64,000 nt of DNA from Brevibacillus brevis (GCF_900637055.1 NZ_LR134338.1:970501-1034500), one strand, 5' to 3'. Positions 50,682-60,283 are shown, counted from the first letter of the stretch. The notes: a model not told the origin generated them from the letters alone. Translations and numbers: made by a program.

Positions 50682-51233
50682 ATGAGCAAAAAAGTGTTGA
50701 TTGTAACAGGGGATGCCGTGGAGGCACTGGAGGTTTTCTATCCGTATTACCGCTGCCTGGAAGAAGGGTATGAAACGGTCATTGCAGCACCCAGCGTGAA
50801 AACCCTGCACACCGTTTGCCATGATTTCGAAGCGCACAGTGCGACGTACACAGAAAAGCCAGCTTATCAGCTTCCCGCCCATGTTGCATTTTCAGACATT
50901 AACCCTGAGGCGTTTGATGCCTTGATTATTCCGGGTGGACGAGCACCTGAGCATATCAGGCTCAATGAGCATCTGAAGCCAATTGTGGCGCACTTTTTCG
51001 AGACGAACAAGCCGGTTGCAGCCATCTGCCACGGCTCCCAAGTATTGACTATCGTTCGCGAGCACTTGGCAGGGCGTGAAATCACAGCTTACCAGGCTTG
51101 CAGACCGGATGTAGAAGCGTGCGGTGCGATCTACCAAACGGAAACACTCCATGTCGATCGCAATCTTGTTTCCGGACATGCATGGCCAGACTTGCCAGGC
51201 TTCATGCGTGAATTCCTCCATTTGCTCAAGTAA
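50682..51233 (+). CDS. DJ-1/PfpI family protein
   Basis: 183 residues from ATG 50682, seven bases after GAGGAGG. The glutamine amidotransferase-like fold has KVLIVTGDAVEALEVFYPYY, DALIIPGGRAPEHIR and the nucleophilic elbow VAAICHGSQVLTIVREHLAG with Cys near residue 108. Family members act as proteases, chaperones or deglycases in stress defence. The substrate is unknown. Confidence 0.85.
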   Translation: MSKKVLIVTGDAVEALEVFYPYYRCLEEGYETVIAAPSVKTLHTVCHDFEAHSATYTEKPAYQLPAHVAFSDINPEAFDALIIPGGRAPEHIRLNEHLKPIVAHFFETNKPVAAICHGSQVLTIVREHLAGREITAYQACRPDVEACGAIYQTETLHVDRNLVSGHAWPDLPGFMREFLHLLK

Positions 51234-51247
51234 ACAACTAGTCCTCC

Positions 51248-51278
51248 AAACTTCCGTCACTGCTGGCGGAAGTTTTTT
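51248..51278 (+). terminator. Terminator of the DJ-1 gene
   Basis: AAACTTCCG and CGGAAGTTT arms with a T run. Confidence 0.85.
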
Positions 51279-51363
51279 CGTACTGACAGATGCTTTTCAT
51301 CCAGCCTTTTCCTCTGTATCATTAAGGGAAAGTATGTTCGTCTGTTTCATGTGAGGAGTGAAA

Positions 51364-52497
51364 TTGATCGTGCTGTCATTTATTCATACAGCGGATGTCC
51401 ATCTGGATGCGCCGCTTCAAATGCTGGGGGAGCGTTACGAGCTGCGTCAGGATGATTTTCGTCAGACGATGAAAAGAATCTGTGACCTCGTCCGCGACAA
51501 GGGAGCAGACTTCTGGCTCATTGCCGGAGATTTGCTGGAATACCACGGGGGAAGAAGATCCACTGCGATGTTTTTACGTGATCTTTTTGCCAGCATCGCA
51601 CCAATCCCTGTCGTGATCGCACCTGGCAATCACGATCCGTGGCGAGCGGATTCGTTTTATCAAACATTGGAATGGCCAGGGAACGTTTACTGGTTTACAC
51701 CTGAGTGGGGCGTGTATGAATTTCCCGAAAAGTCATGCGTAATATACGGCTGGGGCTTCGGGCAGCCACATGTGTACGAGTCGCCACTCGATACGTTCCC
51801 AGGCAAATTAGAGGGGTATGCCCATCATCTGATGGTTTTGCATGCCAGTGTGCTTTCTAATTCAGGAGACGAAGAGCATCATCCGTATGCACCTGTCACC
51901 TTTCAGCAGCTCGTACAAACTGGCATGGACTATGTTGCGCTGGGACATATTCACAAGCCGGAGCAATTCATGCATCCCGTCAAAAAACAACCGTTTGCAG
52001 CTTACCCAGGCTCTCCAGAAGGATTGACGAGCAAGGAAGCGGGGGAACGAAATGTTTTGTATGGAGAGCTGGATCATGATGGCAGACTGAAGCTCACGGC
52101 GATTCCTGTCCAGTCACGCAAAATTCGAAAGCTTACAATCGAAGGGAATGGAGTCGAAACGACTGAGCAGCTCATTGATCAGATGGAGCAGCAACTCGCG
52201 GAGGAAAAGGATTCCGATATGCTGTACATCACGCTGACAGGGGAACGTGCTGCGCATTTTCAGCCTCCATTGTCCGTGCTTCAACAGCGATTTTCCCGTT
52301 TTTTTGTGCTGCAGCTGACAGACCGGACCTGGCCTGATGTGGATGAGGAAAAGCTGATCGCAGATGGTGGCGTCTGGGGGAGATGGCTTTCCAAGCTGGC
52401 TGAGGCGGAGTCCCGTGCGCAAACTGAGGACGAGCGAGAAATCGTCAGGTTAGCCAAGCAAGAGGCTTTGGCGCGGATTGGAGGGACCATTCGATGA
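51364..52497 (+). CDS. yhaO: YhaO-like (Mre11/SbcD-type) nuclease
   Basis: 377 residues from TTG 51364, five bases after GAGGAG; GTG 51370 is an alternative. The metallophosphoesterase motifs are clear: SFIHTADVHLDAPLQ, LIAGDLLEYHGG, VIAPGNHDPWR, HHLMVLHASV and VALGHIHKP. It overlaps the next gene by ATGA, and together they resemble the YhaO-YhaN pair related to SbcCD/Mre11-Rad50, thought to act on DNA ends. Confidence 0.85.
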   Translation: MIVLSFIHTADVHLDAPLQMLGERYELRQDDFRQTMKRICDLVRDKGADFWLIAGDLLEYHGGRRSTAMFLRDLFASIAPIPVVIAPGNHDPWRADSFYQTLEWPGNVYWFTPEWGVYEFPEKSCVIYGWGFGQPHVYESPLDTFPGKLEGYAHHLMVLHASVLSNSGDEEHHPYAPVTFQQLVQTGMDYVALGHIHKPEQFMHPVKKQPFAAYPGSPEGLTSKEAGERNVLYGELDHDGRLKLTAIPVQSRKIRKLTIEGNGVETTEQLIDQMEQQLAEEKDSDMLYITLTGERAAHFQPPLSVLQQRFSRFFVLQLTDRTWPDVDEEKLIADGGVWGRWLSKLAEAESRAQTEDEREIVRLAKQEALARIGGTIR

Positions 52498-54689
52498 AAA
52501 TAGAGGAGCTGGTGCTTGGGGGCTTCGGAAAATGGCAGGATGCTACCTTCCGTTTTGCTCCAGGCCTGAATCTGTTTTATGCCCCCAATGAGTCAGGAAA
52601 ATCAACCATCCTTCAAGGTATATTCGCTGCCTTGTATGGAATGAAGCGCGATTACGTCAAATCGGCGCGATACTTGCCTGAATATGAAAAGTACCGTCCG
52701 TGGCAGAGTGGCTCGTATGAAACGATCATTACGTACAAATTAGCGGGCAAAACCTATCGCCTGCATCGTCAGTTGACCAAGGAACGGGAGGAGGCTCGCC
52801 TCTTTTTGGACCCGGAATGGACAGAGCTGACTGAGCTTTATTTGGAAGACAGGCGCAAGGAACGGAATTTTATCGAAAAGCATACGGGCCTTACACGCAG
52901 TCTATTTATGGATTTGACGTGGATCAGGAGGGAACCGCTTCAAGCAGCTGAGCATTTGATTCCGACTTTTACGACTGCGGAAGAAGCCAATCCGGCTGTC
53001 CAACAAATTTTGGCGGAGCTGGATCGGGAGGTTGCGGTCATCGGCAAAAAAGAACGAGCCGAAAATACACTTTTGGGAAAAGCTGCTACGAAGGTGGTGC
53101 AAAAAGAGCAGGAGAAGGAAAGCGCAAAAGCAGCGTGGCGAACGATCAGCCAACTGACGCTGCAAATAGCGGAAGCCACAGAAGAATGTCAGCAATTAGA
53201 ACTGCGGCGTAGCCGATTGCAGCAGCGTCTGGATCGCTCAACCGGACAAGCGAAAGCATTGCAGGAACGCTGGCAACGAAGCCATGCTCCCATCAGTCAA
53301 CAAGACTGGGCGTGGTGGGAGCAAACAGCTCGTTCTGAGGTCGAGTTGGCGATACACGAAGAGGCAAGACGTGGTCTCACTCAGGTAAATATGCCGACGG
53401 TTGCCGTACAACAGGTTGATGACCAGCTCATACCCTTACAGCACGATTACGAAAAAGGGGCACAATTGCTCAAACAACGAGAAACATTGCATATTCGTTT
53501 GGCGACATTGGCTGTGTCAACCCTTGCTTCAAGTCCGCGAAGTACAACATCACGCAGTACCCGACAAGGCAATCAGGCAAAAAGGAGGCGGGGAGCTGCA
53601 CTTATGTGGGGCGGTGCAGGGATATTGTCTGTTCTCGGGTTAATCGGCTTCGTGAGTGGACATCCCGTTCTGGGAGGAATTTCTGCGACTGCCGCTTTGT
53701 TGCTGTTCGGTTTTGGAGTTTTCTTGCTGCGGCTAAAAGGGGGTACAGGCGGACCCAAACAGACTGCAGAAAATGACGCGGTACAGGAAAGTCAAAGAGT
53801 ACAAGAAGAAATCGCTTCACTCGATGCTGAACTTGCCACACTCGTTCAGAGATGGGGTGCGAGTAATTGGGATACATTTTTGGAAAGACGGGAAGAGCTA
53901 CTGAAAAGCACAAGCAAGCAACAATCTGAGCAGCTTCTATCGGAAATGGCGAAAACAAAGCAGGAGGCTAATCTGTCTGCAAGCTGGGGTGAGGCACTAC
54001 GGACCCTGCTTGATCAGGAAAAAAATGCGATTGAGACCGAGCAAGGCAAATTGCGCGTCGAGATGGTGGAGATTGAGGAGAGACTGCAGGAGCTGCGGGA
54101 ACAAATGGCCAGAGGAAATGGTGAGATGGCGGTTCATGAGAGCCTGTCATTATCTCGCGCGACGGATGAGCTTGAGGAAGCGCAGGCAGTACTTCGTCAG
54201 CTGCAAAAAAAGCGGGATGCCCTTCAGTTGGCTCGGGAAATGCTGCAGGAGGCAGTAGGGGAATGGCGACGGGATAGCACACCCGCTGTGAATCAGCAGG
54301 CTTCGGAGATCATCGAGCATATTACAGGGGGAGTGTATCGAGATGTCAGACTCGATCCCCGTGACGGATTTGCCGTCCGTTTGCTTGCGCCGACCAAACA
54401 AATGGTGCTCGAACAGGATCAATGTTCCACTGGGACCATCGATCAGCTGTACCTTGCCCAGCGTTTGGCATTGGTTCATCATGCCAAGCAGTCGGAGTCA
54501 TTGCCACTCTTTTTCGATGATCATTTTGTCCATTATGATGAAGAGCGTTTGCGCCGAACGCTTGACTATGTAGCGATGCTGGCACAAGAGCATCAAGTGT
54601 TTCTTTTCACCTGTCATGAGCGAGAGCTGCGTATGTTTGCGCCATTGCTTCGTCAAGAGAACCGCCATGCTGTGCATCGGATCGGGTAA
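52494..54689 (+). CDS. yhaN: YhaN-like (Rad50/SbcC-type) ATPase
   Basis: 731 residues. The N-terminal P-loop is APNESGKSTILQGIFAALYG; the C-terminal half-site includes ATP-binding STGTIDQLYLAQRLALV and Walker B PLFFDDHFVHYDEERLRRTL. A long Gln/Glu-rich coiled coil lies between. In the middle two hydrophobic segments (ALMWGGAGILSVLGLIGFVS and GISATAALLLFGFGVFLL) predict a membrane hairpin. It is shorter than B. subtilis YhaN (about 960 residues). The ATPase should drive the YhaO nuclease at the membrane. Confidence 0.8.
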   Translation: MKIEELVLGGFGKWQDATFRFAPGLNLFYAPNESGKSTILQGIFAALYGMKRDYVKSARYLPEYEKYRPWQSGSYETIITYKLAGKTYRLHRQLTKEREEARLFLDPEWTELTELYLEDRRKERNFIEKHTGLTRSLFMDLTWIRREPLQAAEHLIPTFTTAEEANPAVQQILAELDREVAVIGKKERAENTLLGKAATKVVQKEQEKESAKAAWRTISQLTLQIAEATEECQQLELRRSRLQQRLDRSTGQAKALQERWQRSHAPISQQDWAWWEQTARSEVELAIHEEARRGLTQVNMPTVAVQQVDDQLIPLQHDYEKGAQLLKQRETLHIRLATLAVSTLASSPRSTTSRSTRQGNQAKRRRGAALMWGGAGILSVLGLIGFVSGHPVLGGISATAALLLFGFGVFLLRLKGGTGGPKQTAENDAVQESQRVQEEIASLDAELATLVQRWGASNWDTFLERREELLKSTSKQQSEQLLSEMAKTKQEANLSASWGEALRTLLDQEKNAIETEQGKLRVEMVEIEERLQELREQMARGNGEMAVHESLSLSRATDELEEAQAVLRQLQKKRDALQLAREMLQEAVGEWRRDSTPAVNQQASEIIEHITGGVYRDVRLDPRDGFAVRLLAPTKQMVLEQDQCSTGTIDQLYLAQRLALVHHAKQSESLPLFFDDHFVHYDEERLRRTLDYVAMLAQEHQVFLFTCHERELRMFAPLLRQENRHAVHRIG

Positions 54690-54790
54690 TTGTTTCCGGG
54701 GCAGGAAAGAGGTTGCCCCTCCGAAATCCAACCTCTATAATGGAGATTGTTATTGTCTTGTATCATGATGTCACATGAGGAGTGAGCCCT

Positions 54791-55693
54791 ATGACGCAAC
54801 GCAAGCCGGAGTGGCTCAAGATCAACCTTGTTTCAGGATCAGAACTAGCCAGCTTTAAAGAGCTTAAGCAAACCATGCGCACGAAGACGCTACATACCGT
54901 TTGTGAAGAAGCGAAATGCCCCAACATTCATGAATGCTGGGCAAGCGGTACAGCAACTTTCATGATTTTGGGTGATATATGTACCCGAGCCTGTCGGTTT
55001 TGTGCAGTAAAAACTGGACTGCCAACAGAGCTGGATACGGCCGAACCAGAACGTGTAGCAGAAGCAGCCGAACAAATGCGTTTGAAGCACGTCGTTGTTA
55101 CTTCCGTTGCTCGTGATGATTTGGCAGATGGAGGCGCACAAATTTTTGCCGATACGATTCGTGCGATTCGTCGTCGACTGCCGTTTGCCTCCGTAGAAGT
55201 ATTGATTCCCGATTTTATGGGGAACTGGGATGCGTTAAAAGTGGTCATGGACGCAAAGCCTGACGTACTAAACCACAATATTGAGGCGGTTCGCCGGATG
55301 TCAGATCGCGTACGGGCAAGAGCCAAGTACGATCGGACGCTGGAACTGTTGAAAAAGGCGAAGGAATTCCAGCCGAGCATTCCAACGAAGTCCAGTCTGA
55401 TGATTGGTGTAGGCGAGACGATGGAGGAAATTATCGAAACGATGGATGACCTGCGTTCTGTCGACGTCAACATCATGACGATTGGTCAGTATTTGCAACC
55501 GACCAAGAAGCATTTGAAGGTAGAAAAGTTTTACCATCCAGATGAATTCGCTCGCTTGAAGGAAGAAGGCATGGAGCGTGGCTTTAGTCACGTAGAGTCA
55601 GGGCCATTAGTGCGCAGCTCGTATCACGCTCACGAACAGGCAAGCGCAGCGAAGGAAACGATTGCGAAAGAATCCATGCCGAAAGCACAATAA
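54791..55693 (+). CDS. lipA: Lipoyl synthase
   Basis: 300 residues. ATG 54791 with GAGGAG about 8 nt upstream is preferred to GTG 54782. The two iron-sulfur sites are visible: [12 protein letters not shown] (auxiliary cluster) and CTRACRFC (radical SAM). [36 protein letters not shown] and [11 protein letters not shown] are characteristic. It inserts sulfur into octanoyl groups of lipoyl domains. In the Bacillus order it also stands between yutC and lytH. Confidence 0.95.
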   Translation: MTQRKPEWLKINLVSGSELASFKELKQTMRTKTLHTVCEEAKCPNIHECWASGTATFMILGDICTRACRFCAVKTGLPTELDTAEPERVAEAAEQMRLKHVVVTSVARDDLADGGAQIFADTIRAIRRRLPFASVEVLIPDFMGNWDALKVVMDAKPDVLNHNIEAVRRMSDRVRARAKYDRTLELLKKAKEFQPSIPTKSSLMIGVGETMEEIIETMDDLRSVDVNIMTIGQYLQPTKKHLKVEKFYHPDEFARLKEEGMERGFSHVESGPLVRSSYHAHEQASAAKETIAKESMPKAQ

Positions 55694-55698
55694 TAAGC

Positions 55699-55742
55699 AA
55701 CCCCCTCAGCCGCTCTATACGAGCGGAAAAGAGGGGGTTTTT
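55699..55742. terminator. Bidirectional terminator between lipA and yutC
   Basis: AACCCCCTC and GAGGGGGTT outer arms enclose CCGCTC/GAGCGG, with T run to the right. Confidence 0.9.
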
Positions 55743-55766
55743 CAATTCATGGGGGAGAAAAGTACT

Positions 55767-56732
55767 TTAGCGACTGGTTGTACCTGTATGAGCTTTGTGA
55801 GTAGTCTTCGTAGGCTGGGGTGTTCCACCCATACGCTTGACTAGCGTATCAATGCTATTCGCATCTTCTGTACGCGCTGTACTCACATTACTGGAGCGGC
55901 TGGCGACACGAGCGATTTCCTGGATATCATTTGGATTATCGGTTACATACACTCTGTAATAGCGTGGTGATACCGATTCTGCATTCATTTTGGCCTGTTT
56001 TTTCGCTGTACGTGCATCTGCTCCTTGTGTGTTCAGCCCCACAAAAATTTCTCGATCCGTTACCAAGACGGTAGATCGTTGAACGCCAGGACAGCTCGCA
56101 GTAACATTCCCAACAGCCTGTGCCAATGTGTTACGATCTACATAGACGTTGGTTACGCCAGCGGTACGCATATGCTGACGGTCAGTCTGTGCATAGCCCA
56201 TTCGTGGCATTCCGGTTTGCATGACACCTGCACCGCCACGGTTCCAGGCACGATTTTGATAAATAGACTGGTTCATACCGGCTGGCCCGTTGTTAATACC
56301 CATCGTACCCATTCCTGTCGTACCCATCCCTGCATTATGATCCGTAAAGGCATTATACGGTCTCATACCGCTCGTGAAAGCGTTGTAGTTGTTGACATTT
56401 GCCCGTGGATAGGTACCATTTGGGAACATGCCGTTGTTGGTTCCATTGTTGTTGTTGGTGAGCCCCATTCCATTACGGACGTGACCACCGCCAAAATTGT
56501 TGGAACGTACTCCGTTGTTGTTGTTGTTGTCACCGTTGAACCAGTCAAAGTTGTTCAAACCCATACCGTCGTAGTTACGGACGTGCATTCCATCAACGTT
56601 TCTGGTGTAAGGCGCGGCTTGATTTGTCATTGCCCTGTTTGGTTGTGTGTAATTAGGCGCAGCGTTGTTGTTACAACCAGAAGCCAAGAGCACAATACCT
56701 GCAATTGCAGAATACAACCATGTCTTTTTCAA
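55767..56732 (-). CDS. yutC: YhcN/YlaJ-family spore lipoprotein (yutC position)
   Basis: 321 residues from TTG 56732, eight bases after GGGGG; GTG 56741 is possible. Lipobox LLASGC near residues 15-20. A ~170-residue low-complexity region rich in N, G and M follows (NGDNNNNNGVRSNN and similar). The C-terminal ~130 residues are the YhcN/YlaJ domain: GVTNVYVDRNTLAQAVGNVT, STVLVTDREIFVGLNTQGAD. Such lipoproteins are found in the spore inner membrane. The Asn-Gly spacer is unusually long. Confidence 0.85.
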   Translation of the reverse strand: MKKTWLYSAIAGIVLLASGCNNNAAPNYTQPNRAMTNQAAPYTRNVDGMHVRNYDGMGLNNFDWFNGDNNNNNGVRSNNFGGGHVRNGMGLTNNNNGTNNGMFPNGTYPRANVNNYNAFTSGMRPYNAFTDHNAGMGTTGMGTMGINNGPAGMNQSIYQNRAWNRGGAGVMQTGMPRMGYAQTDRQHMRTAGVTNVYVDRNTLAQAVGNVTASCPGVQRSTVLVTDREIFVGLNTQGADARTAKKQAKMNAESVSPRYYRVYVTDNPNDIQEIARVASRSSNVSTARTEDANSIDTLVKRMGGTPQPTKTTHKAHTGTTSR

Positions 56733-56856
56733 TGGTAACACCCCCTACACGATAGAATGTCCAAAGGCACATGGCAGTTATCGTGGGAAATTTAGCTCAT
56801 GTTGCGTGAAATATGATAAGATGGACATAGTATACATGCGTAAGGAGGAAGCGAGT

Positions 56857-57486
56857 TTGATTCGCACGCAAGCCGGTACTTATGAAGTCATGGAAGTAAA
56901 TCGAGACGGCTGGAACCTTGAAGCGTTCAAGGAGCGCTATAGCGATATCCTCGACAAGTACGATTATATTGTAGGGGACTGGGGCTATGGTCAGCTGCGT
57001 CTTCGTGGGTTTTATACTGACGCCAATCGCAAAGTACCGTTCGAGCAGCGGATCGCCGCTTTGGATGAGTACCTACATGAGTTTTGCAATTTTGGTTGTC
57101 CGTACTTCGTTTTGCGCAAGGTAAAAGCAAACGTTGGCAACAGTGACGACCAAAGCGGACAAGACGAAGCTACCTTTGATGTCATCATTGATATTCGTCA
57201 GGATATTCCGCGTGAAGAGGGTGGCTCTTCGCCCTATGTAGAACGAAAAGAACGCAGACGCTATCACCCGCGTCAAAATAAGCAGGATCGCCAGAATAAT
57301 GCTGGTGCTGAACGCAATGGGGCGGGGAGAAACGAACGCGGGGAGAAGCCAAAGTTTCAAAAGGATCGCCCCGATAAAAACGGCAAGGATTCCAACTCAC
57401 GAGAGCGCCGTCCCAATCAATTGAAACCCAATCGTGAACGCGATAAAGTCCCAACAGGACCAAATACGCCGAAGCGCGATTCCTAA
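56857..57486 (+). CDS. yutD: YutD family protein (DUF1027)
   Basis: 209 residues from TTG 56857, eight bases after AAGGAGG; the frame is open further upstream but without a site. The N-terminal ~110 residues have the DUF1027 pattern (TQAGTYEVMEVNRDGWNLEA, FKERYSDILDKYDYIVGDWG, LHEFCNFGCPYFVLRKV). The last ~80 residues are very basic and disordered (RRRYHPRQNKQDRQNN, with many R, N, K, D). It lies divergent from yutC. Function unknown; the tail could bind RNA. Confidence 0.85.
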   Translation: MIRTQAGTYEVMEVNRDGWNLEAFKERYSDILDKYDYIVGDWGYGQLRLRGFYTDANRKVPFEQRIAALDEYLHEFCNFGCPYFVLRKVKANVGNSDDQSGQDEATFDVIIDIRQDIPREEGGSSPYVERKERRRYHPRQNKQDRQNNAGAERNGAGRNERGEKPKFQKDRPDKNGKDSNSRERRPNQLKPNRERDKVPTGPNTPKRDS

Positions 57487-57513
57487 AAACGAATCAGAAT
57501 AACAGAAGCATAA

Positions 57514-57542
57514 AAAAGAGCCCTGTATGTTAGGGCTCTTTT
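57514..57542. terminator. Terminator after yutD
   Basis: AAAAGAGCCCT and AGGGCTCTTTT arms with a 7 nt loop; shared with the convergent glycine-rich protein gene. Confidence 0.85.
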
Positions 57543-57553
57543 CGTTTTTCGAT

Positions 57554-57940
57554 CTAATAACCGCCGCCCCAACCACCAGGGGATCCGCCCCAACCACCAG
57601 GAGATCCACCCCAGCCACCGGGTGTTCCACCCCAGCCACCTGGAGATCCGCCCCATCCAGGGTAACCAGGCCAGCCTCCCCATGTGGGCCAATAACCAGG
57701 CCAGCATGTATTGCATCCCCACCAAGGATATGGCTGTGGGACGACAACGACTTCAGGACCCCGTCTTCTCCGGAAAAAAACTGGATGAGCCTGATCTTCT
57801 GGAATGTATTGGAAATCCTGTTCTGCTGAGTAATAAGGTGACTGGTCATATTGTGCAGGAACAAATTGGCTTTGATCGTATTCGTTTGAATCGTATTGAG
57901 TTTGATCGTATTGGTTTTGGTCATATGGATAAGGTTGCAT
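57554..57940 (-). CDS. Repeat-rich Gly/Trp protein, probable spore-surface type
   Basis: 128 residues from ATG 57940; GAGGAG lies some 12 nt upstream, a long spacing. The N-terminal 40 residues repeat QYDQ/YDSN/QYDQS units; the middle has PVFFRRRRGPEVVVVPQP and a WWGCNTCWPGYW pair of Cys. The C-terminal 45 residues repeat GGSPGGWGGTPGGWGG. The pattern recalls spore coat or exosporium proteins, but I recognise no family. The repeats are tandem in DNA too, with 18-nt periodicity. Confidence 0.6.
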   Translation of the reverse strand: MQPYPYDQNQYDQTQYDSNEYDQSQFVPAQYDQSPYYSAEQDFQYIPEDQAHPVFFRRRRGPEVVVVPQPYPWWGCNTCWPGYWPTWGGWPGYPGWGGSPGGWGGTPGGWGGSPGGWGGSPGGWGGGY

Positions 57941-58093
57941 GTTGCGATTGGCACTCCTCTCGTTATCTGTCTGTGCATCTGTGCAGTAGCAGTATACGAG
58001 GCATTCGCCTGTAAGGAGCATTGTCCAACAGGAAATGGGCGGAGCCTACAAATAAAAAAAGGAAGAGCCCGCAATCGCTCTTCCTTTGGTGAA

Positions 58094-58363
58094 TTAAATG
58101 GCTGCTTCCAAAAATGCTTTCAATTCTTCTGCTTCACGCTCGTTCAAGTTGAACGCGAATTCCAGATAGCCTTCTTCTTCCAGATCATCATGTCCGATAA
58201 TAGCGGAGCGCCCATTTTGAATGTTGATGACAATCGCCTTCCCATAAAAACGGTTGGTCGTCGTAATCGCGAGGTCAAAACGCGTAGCTTCGCCCGTGAA
58301 GCTGACAAAGCGCGTTCGAGTATCCTCAGCTTCGTCGTACAAGTAGAACAAATCATTTGCCAT
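58094..58363 (-). CDS. DUF3055 protein
   Basis: 89 residues. The pattern DLFYLYDEAEDTRTRFVSF, RFDLAITTTNRFYGKAIVIN, and IQNGRSAIIGHDDLEEEGYL matches DUF3055, a small acidic family in spore formers, of unknown function. It is 13 nt after glpX on the same strand, so probably co-transcribed. Confidence 0.75.
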   Translation of the reverse strand: MANDLFYLYDEAEDTRTRFVSFTGEATRFDLAITTTNRFYGKAIVINIQNGRSAIIGHDDLEEEGYLEFAFNLNEREAEELKAFLEAAI

Positions 58364-58375
58364 ATAGGTATCCCT

Positions 58376-59350
58376 CTACTTCCATAAAAGATTTGGTTTG
58401 TGTTCGGTATTGTGTACAGCGCGGACAAAGCGAATGGTTTTGGTTTTGGCACGCATGACGATCGAATGCGTTTCCACCATATCATCACCGAGATAGCGCA
58501 CGCCTTGCAACAGCTCTCCATCAGAGACACCTGTTGCCGCAAAAATGGCGTCGTCCCCTTTGACCAGATCGTTCAGCGTCAAGAGCTGCTCCGGATTATC
58601 GAGCCCCATTTTGATGCAGCGCTCGCGCTCGGTGTCGTTTTGCGGCTTGAGCTGGGCTTGCATGTCGCCACCCAGGCACTTGATCGCCGCGGCACTGATC
58701 ACGCCCTCTGGCGCACCACCGATACCCAAGAACAGGTCAATCCCTGTATGCGGCAGACAAGCAGCAATCGCAGCACCTACATCGCCATCTCCAAAAAGCT
58801 TCACTCGCGCACCCTTTTCACGAATGGCGTCAATAATCGCCTGGTGGCGGTCGCGTTCCTGAATAATGACAGTCACATCTTGTACGCGCTTGTTGTTTGC
58901 TTTTGCTACAACCTCTATCATTTTATCCACGGGATCGTAAAGGTTGATTTGTCCGGCAGCACGTTTGCCGACGGCCATTTTCATCATGTACATGTCTGGT
59001 GCATGCAAGAGTGTTCCACGGTCGCCGATCGCGATAACAGACATGGCATTATTGTGACCTTTGGCGACAATCGTCGTTCCTTCTAGCGGATCAACCGCCA
59101 CATCTACCTCAGGCCCGCCTGCTTCCGGGTTACCGAGCTTTTCACCGATATAGAGCATGGGGGCTTCATCCAGTTCACCTTCGCCAATGACGACGGTACC
59201 CCTCATGTTGATCGTATCAAACATGGCGCGCATGGCGCTGGTCGCTGCTCCATCTGCTTCATTCTTTTTCCCGCGTCCCATCCAATGAGAAGAGGCGAGT
59301 GCAGCCATTTCCGTTACCCGCACAATTTCCAGAGCCAATTCGCGTTCCAC
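58376..59350 (-). CDS. glpX: Class II fructose-1,6-bisphosphatase
   Basis: 324 residues, GTG start at 59350 with AGGGGAGG about 9 nt before. GlpX signature motifs: [51 protein letters not shown] and [19 protein letters not shown]. It hydrolyses fructose-1,6-bisphosphate in gluconeogenesis and is Mn2+/Mg2+ dependent. It heads a short operon with DUF3055. Confidence 0.95.
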   Translation of the reverse strand: MERELALEIVRVTEMAALASSHWMGRGKKNEADGAATSAMRAMFDTINMRGTVVIGEGELDEAPMLYIGEKLGNPEAGGPEVDVAVDPLEGTTIVAKGHNNAMSVIAIGDRGTLLHAPDMYMMKMAVGKRAAGQINLYDPVDKMIEVVAKANNKRVQDVTVIIQERDRHQAIIDAIREKGARVKLFGDGDVGAAIAACLPHTGIDLFLGIGGAPEGVISAAAIKCLGGDMQAQLKPQNDTERERCIKMGLDNPEQLLTLNDLVKGDDAIFAATGVSDGELLQGVRYLGDDMVETHSIVMRAKTKTIRFVRAVHNTEHKPNLLWK

Positions 59351-59575
59351 AGTGTGTTCCTCCCCTTATGCTTGCCGGCAAAAATTCACCCCATCATTGT
59401 AACATAAAGTTATCACCGATTCGTCTTTTCAGCACCGAGAAAGTGGCGAGAACCTGAAATGGAGGAGCGGAGTGTAGGGGATCTACATGAGCACCGGACT
59501 TTGAAAGGTGAACGCCACTTTCGATGTCGAATAATCCCCCGGTACAACTACGTGATCAAAAGACGAACGTGATTC

Positions 59576-59603
59576 GTGACAGGTCGTACAAATTTGGTAT
59601 ACT
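59576..59603 (+). promoter_or_regulatory. Predicted SigA promoter of the 59628 gene and yutE
   Basis: GTGACA (59576-59581), 16 nt, TATACT (59598-59603), 24 nt before the GTG start of the small membrane protein. Confidence 0.6.
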
Positions 59604-59627
59604 GAGGGATGAAAAGAGGTGAAACCG

Positions 59628-59735
59628 GTGAGCAATTCCTATTTGCAGGAAGGGGAATTGGTGCTTCTCGTCCTGGTGCTAACATTTGTGTTTACCGTTT
59701 ACTACTCAAAACGCAAAGCAAAAAAGCGAAAGTAA
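59628..59735 (+). CDS. 35-residue membrane protein upstream of yutE
   Basis: GTG 59628 lies six bases after AGAGGTG. The peptide begins MSNSYLQEGE, has one membrane span (LVLLVLVLTFVFTVYY) and ends with a very basic SKRKAKKRK. Its stop is 10 nt before the yutE start, so they share a transcript. A single-span protein with a cationic tail could anchor something at the membrane. No family recognised. Confidence 0.6.
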   Translation: MSNSYLQEGELVLLVLVLTFVFTVYYSKRKAKKRK

Positions 59736-59745
59736 GGAGAAATAT

Positions 59746-60180
59746 ATGTACGACGTGAATACAAAACGAATCGACCAAGTATTGGAACATATGTCTCGTA
59801 TGCTTGATCTGTTGGACAAGCTCAGCGAACGAGGAGCCAAAGCGGTTTTGGCAGATGAAGTAGCTGTTGCAGCGATGGAGCGAGCCCTGCACTTGTCTAT
59901 CGAAGGAATAGTGGATGTCGGAAACGCGCTGATCGACGGATTCATTATGCGAGATCCAGGAAGCTACAGCGACATCGTGGAAATTTTGCGGGATGAGCAA
60001 GTTATCACGGATGAACAGGCTTTGATCCTGACGCGTGTAACTGATTTCCGCAAGCATCTGGTTAATGATTATACAAGCGTGCCGGTCAATGAGATGTACA
60101 GCCTGGTAGAAGAAGCTGCCGGTACCATTCGTCAGTTTGAGCCACAGGTGAGAGCCTTCCTGAAAAAAGAACTGTTTTAA
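59746..60180 (+). CDS. yutE: DUF86/HepT-like protein YutE
   Basis: 144 residues from ATG 59746, eight bases after AAGGAG. The all-helical HEPN fold shows MYDVNTKRIDQVLEHMSRML, ALHLSIEGIVDVGNALIDGF and MRDPGSYSDIVEILRDEQVI. In active HepT toxins the end helix carries R-x4-H-x-Y; here the site is FRKHLVNDY, with Asn at the expected His. No MntA-type nucleotidyltransferase is adjacent. So it is a housekeeping DUF86 protein rather than a toxin, in its usual place between yutD and yutF. Confidence 0.8.
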   Translation: MYDVNTKRIDQVLEHMSRMLDLLDKLSERGAKAVLADEVAVAAMERALHLSIEGIVDVGNALIDGFIMRDPGSYSDIVEILRDEQVITDEQALILTRVTDFRKHLVNDYTSVPVNEMYSLVEEAAGTIRQFEPQVRAFLKKELF

Positions 60181-60283
60181 AAAGTGTTTTCAATCCATCA
60201 CCAATCGTAGCGGATATTTTATACAAAAGACTTTCGTTTGTTTACTAAAACGTCTTCATCCACTACAATAGGGAGAAAGGACG

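Noticed and set aside
50453..50773. 106-codon frame overlapping the DJ-1 gene start
   Set aside because: A GAGGAGG within it clearly serves the DJ-1 gene in another frame.
56025..56738. 237-codon plus-strand frame opposite yutC
   Set aside because: Shadow of the low-complexity Asn/Gly codons of yutC; no start site.
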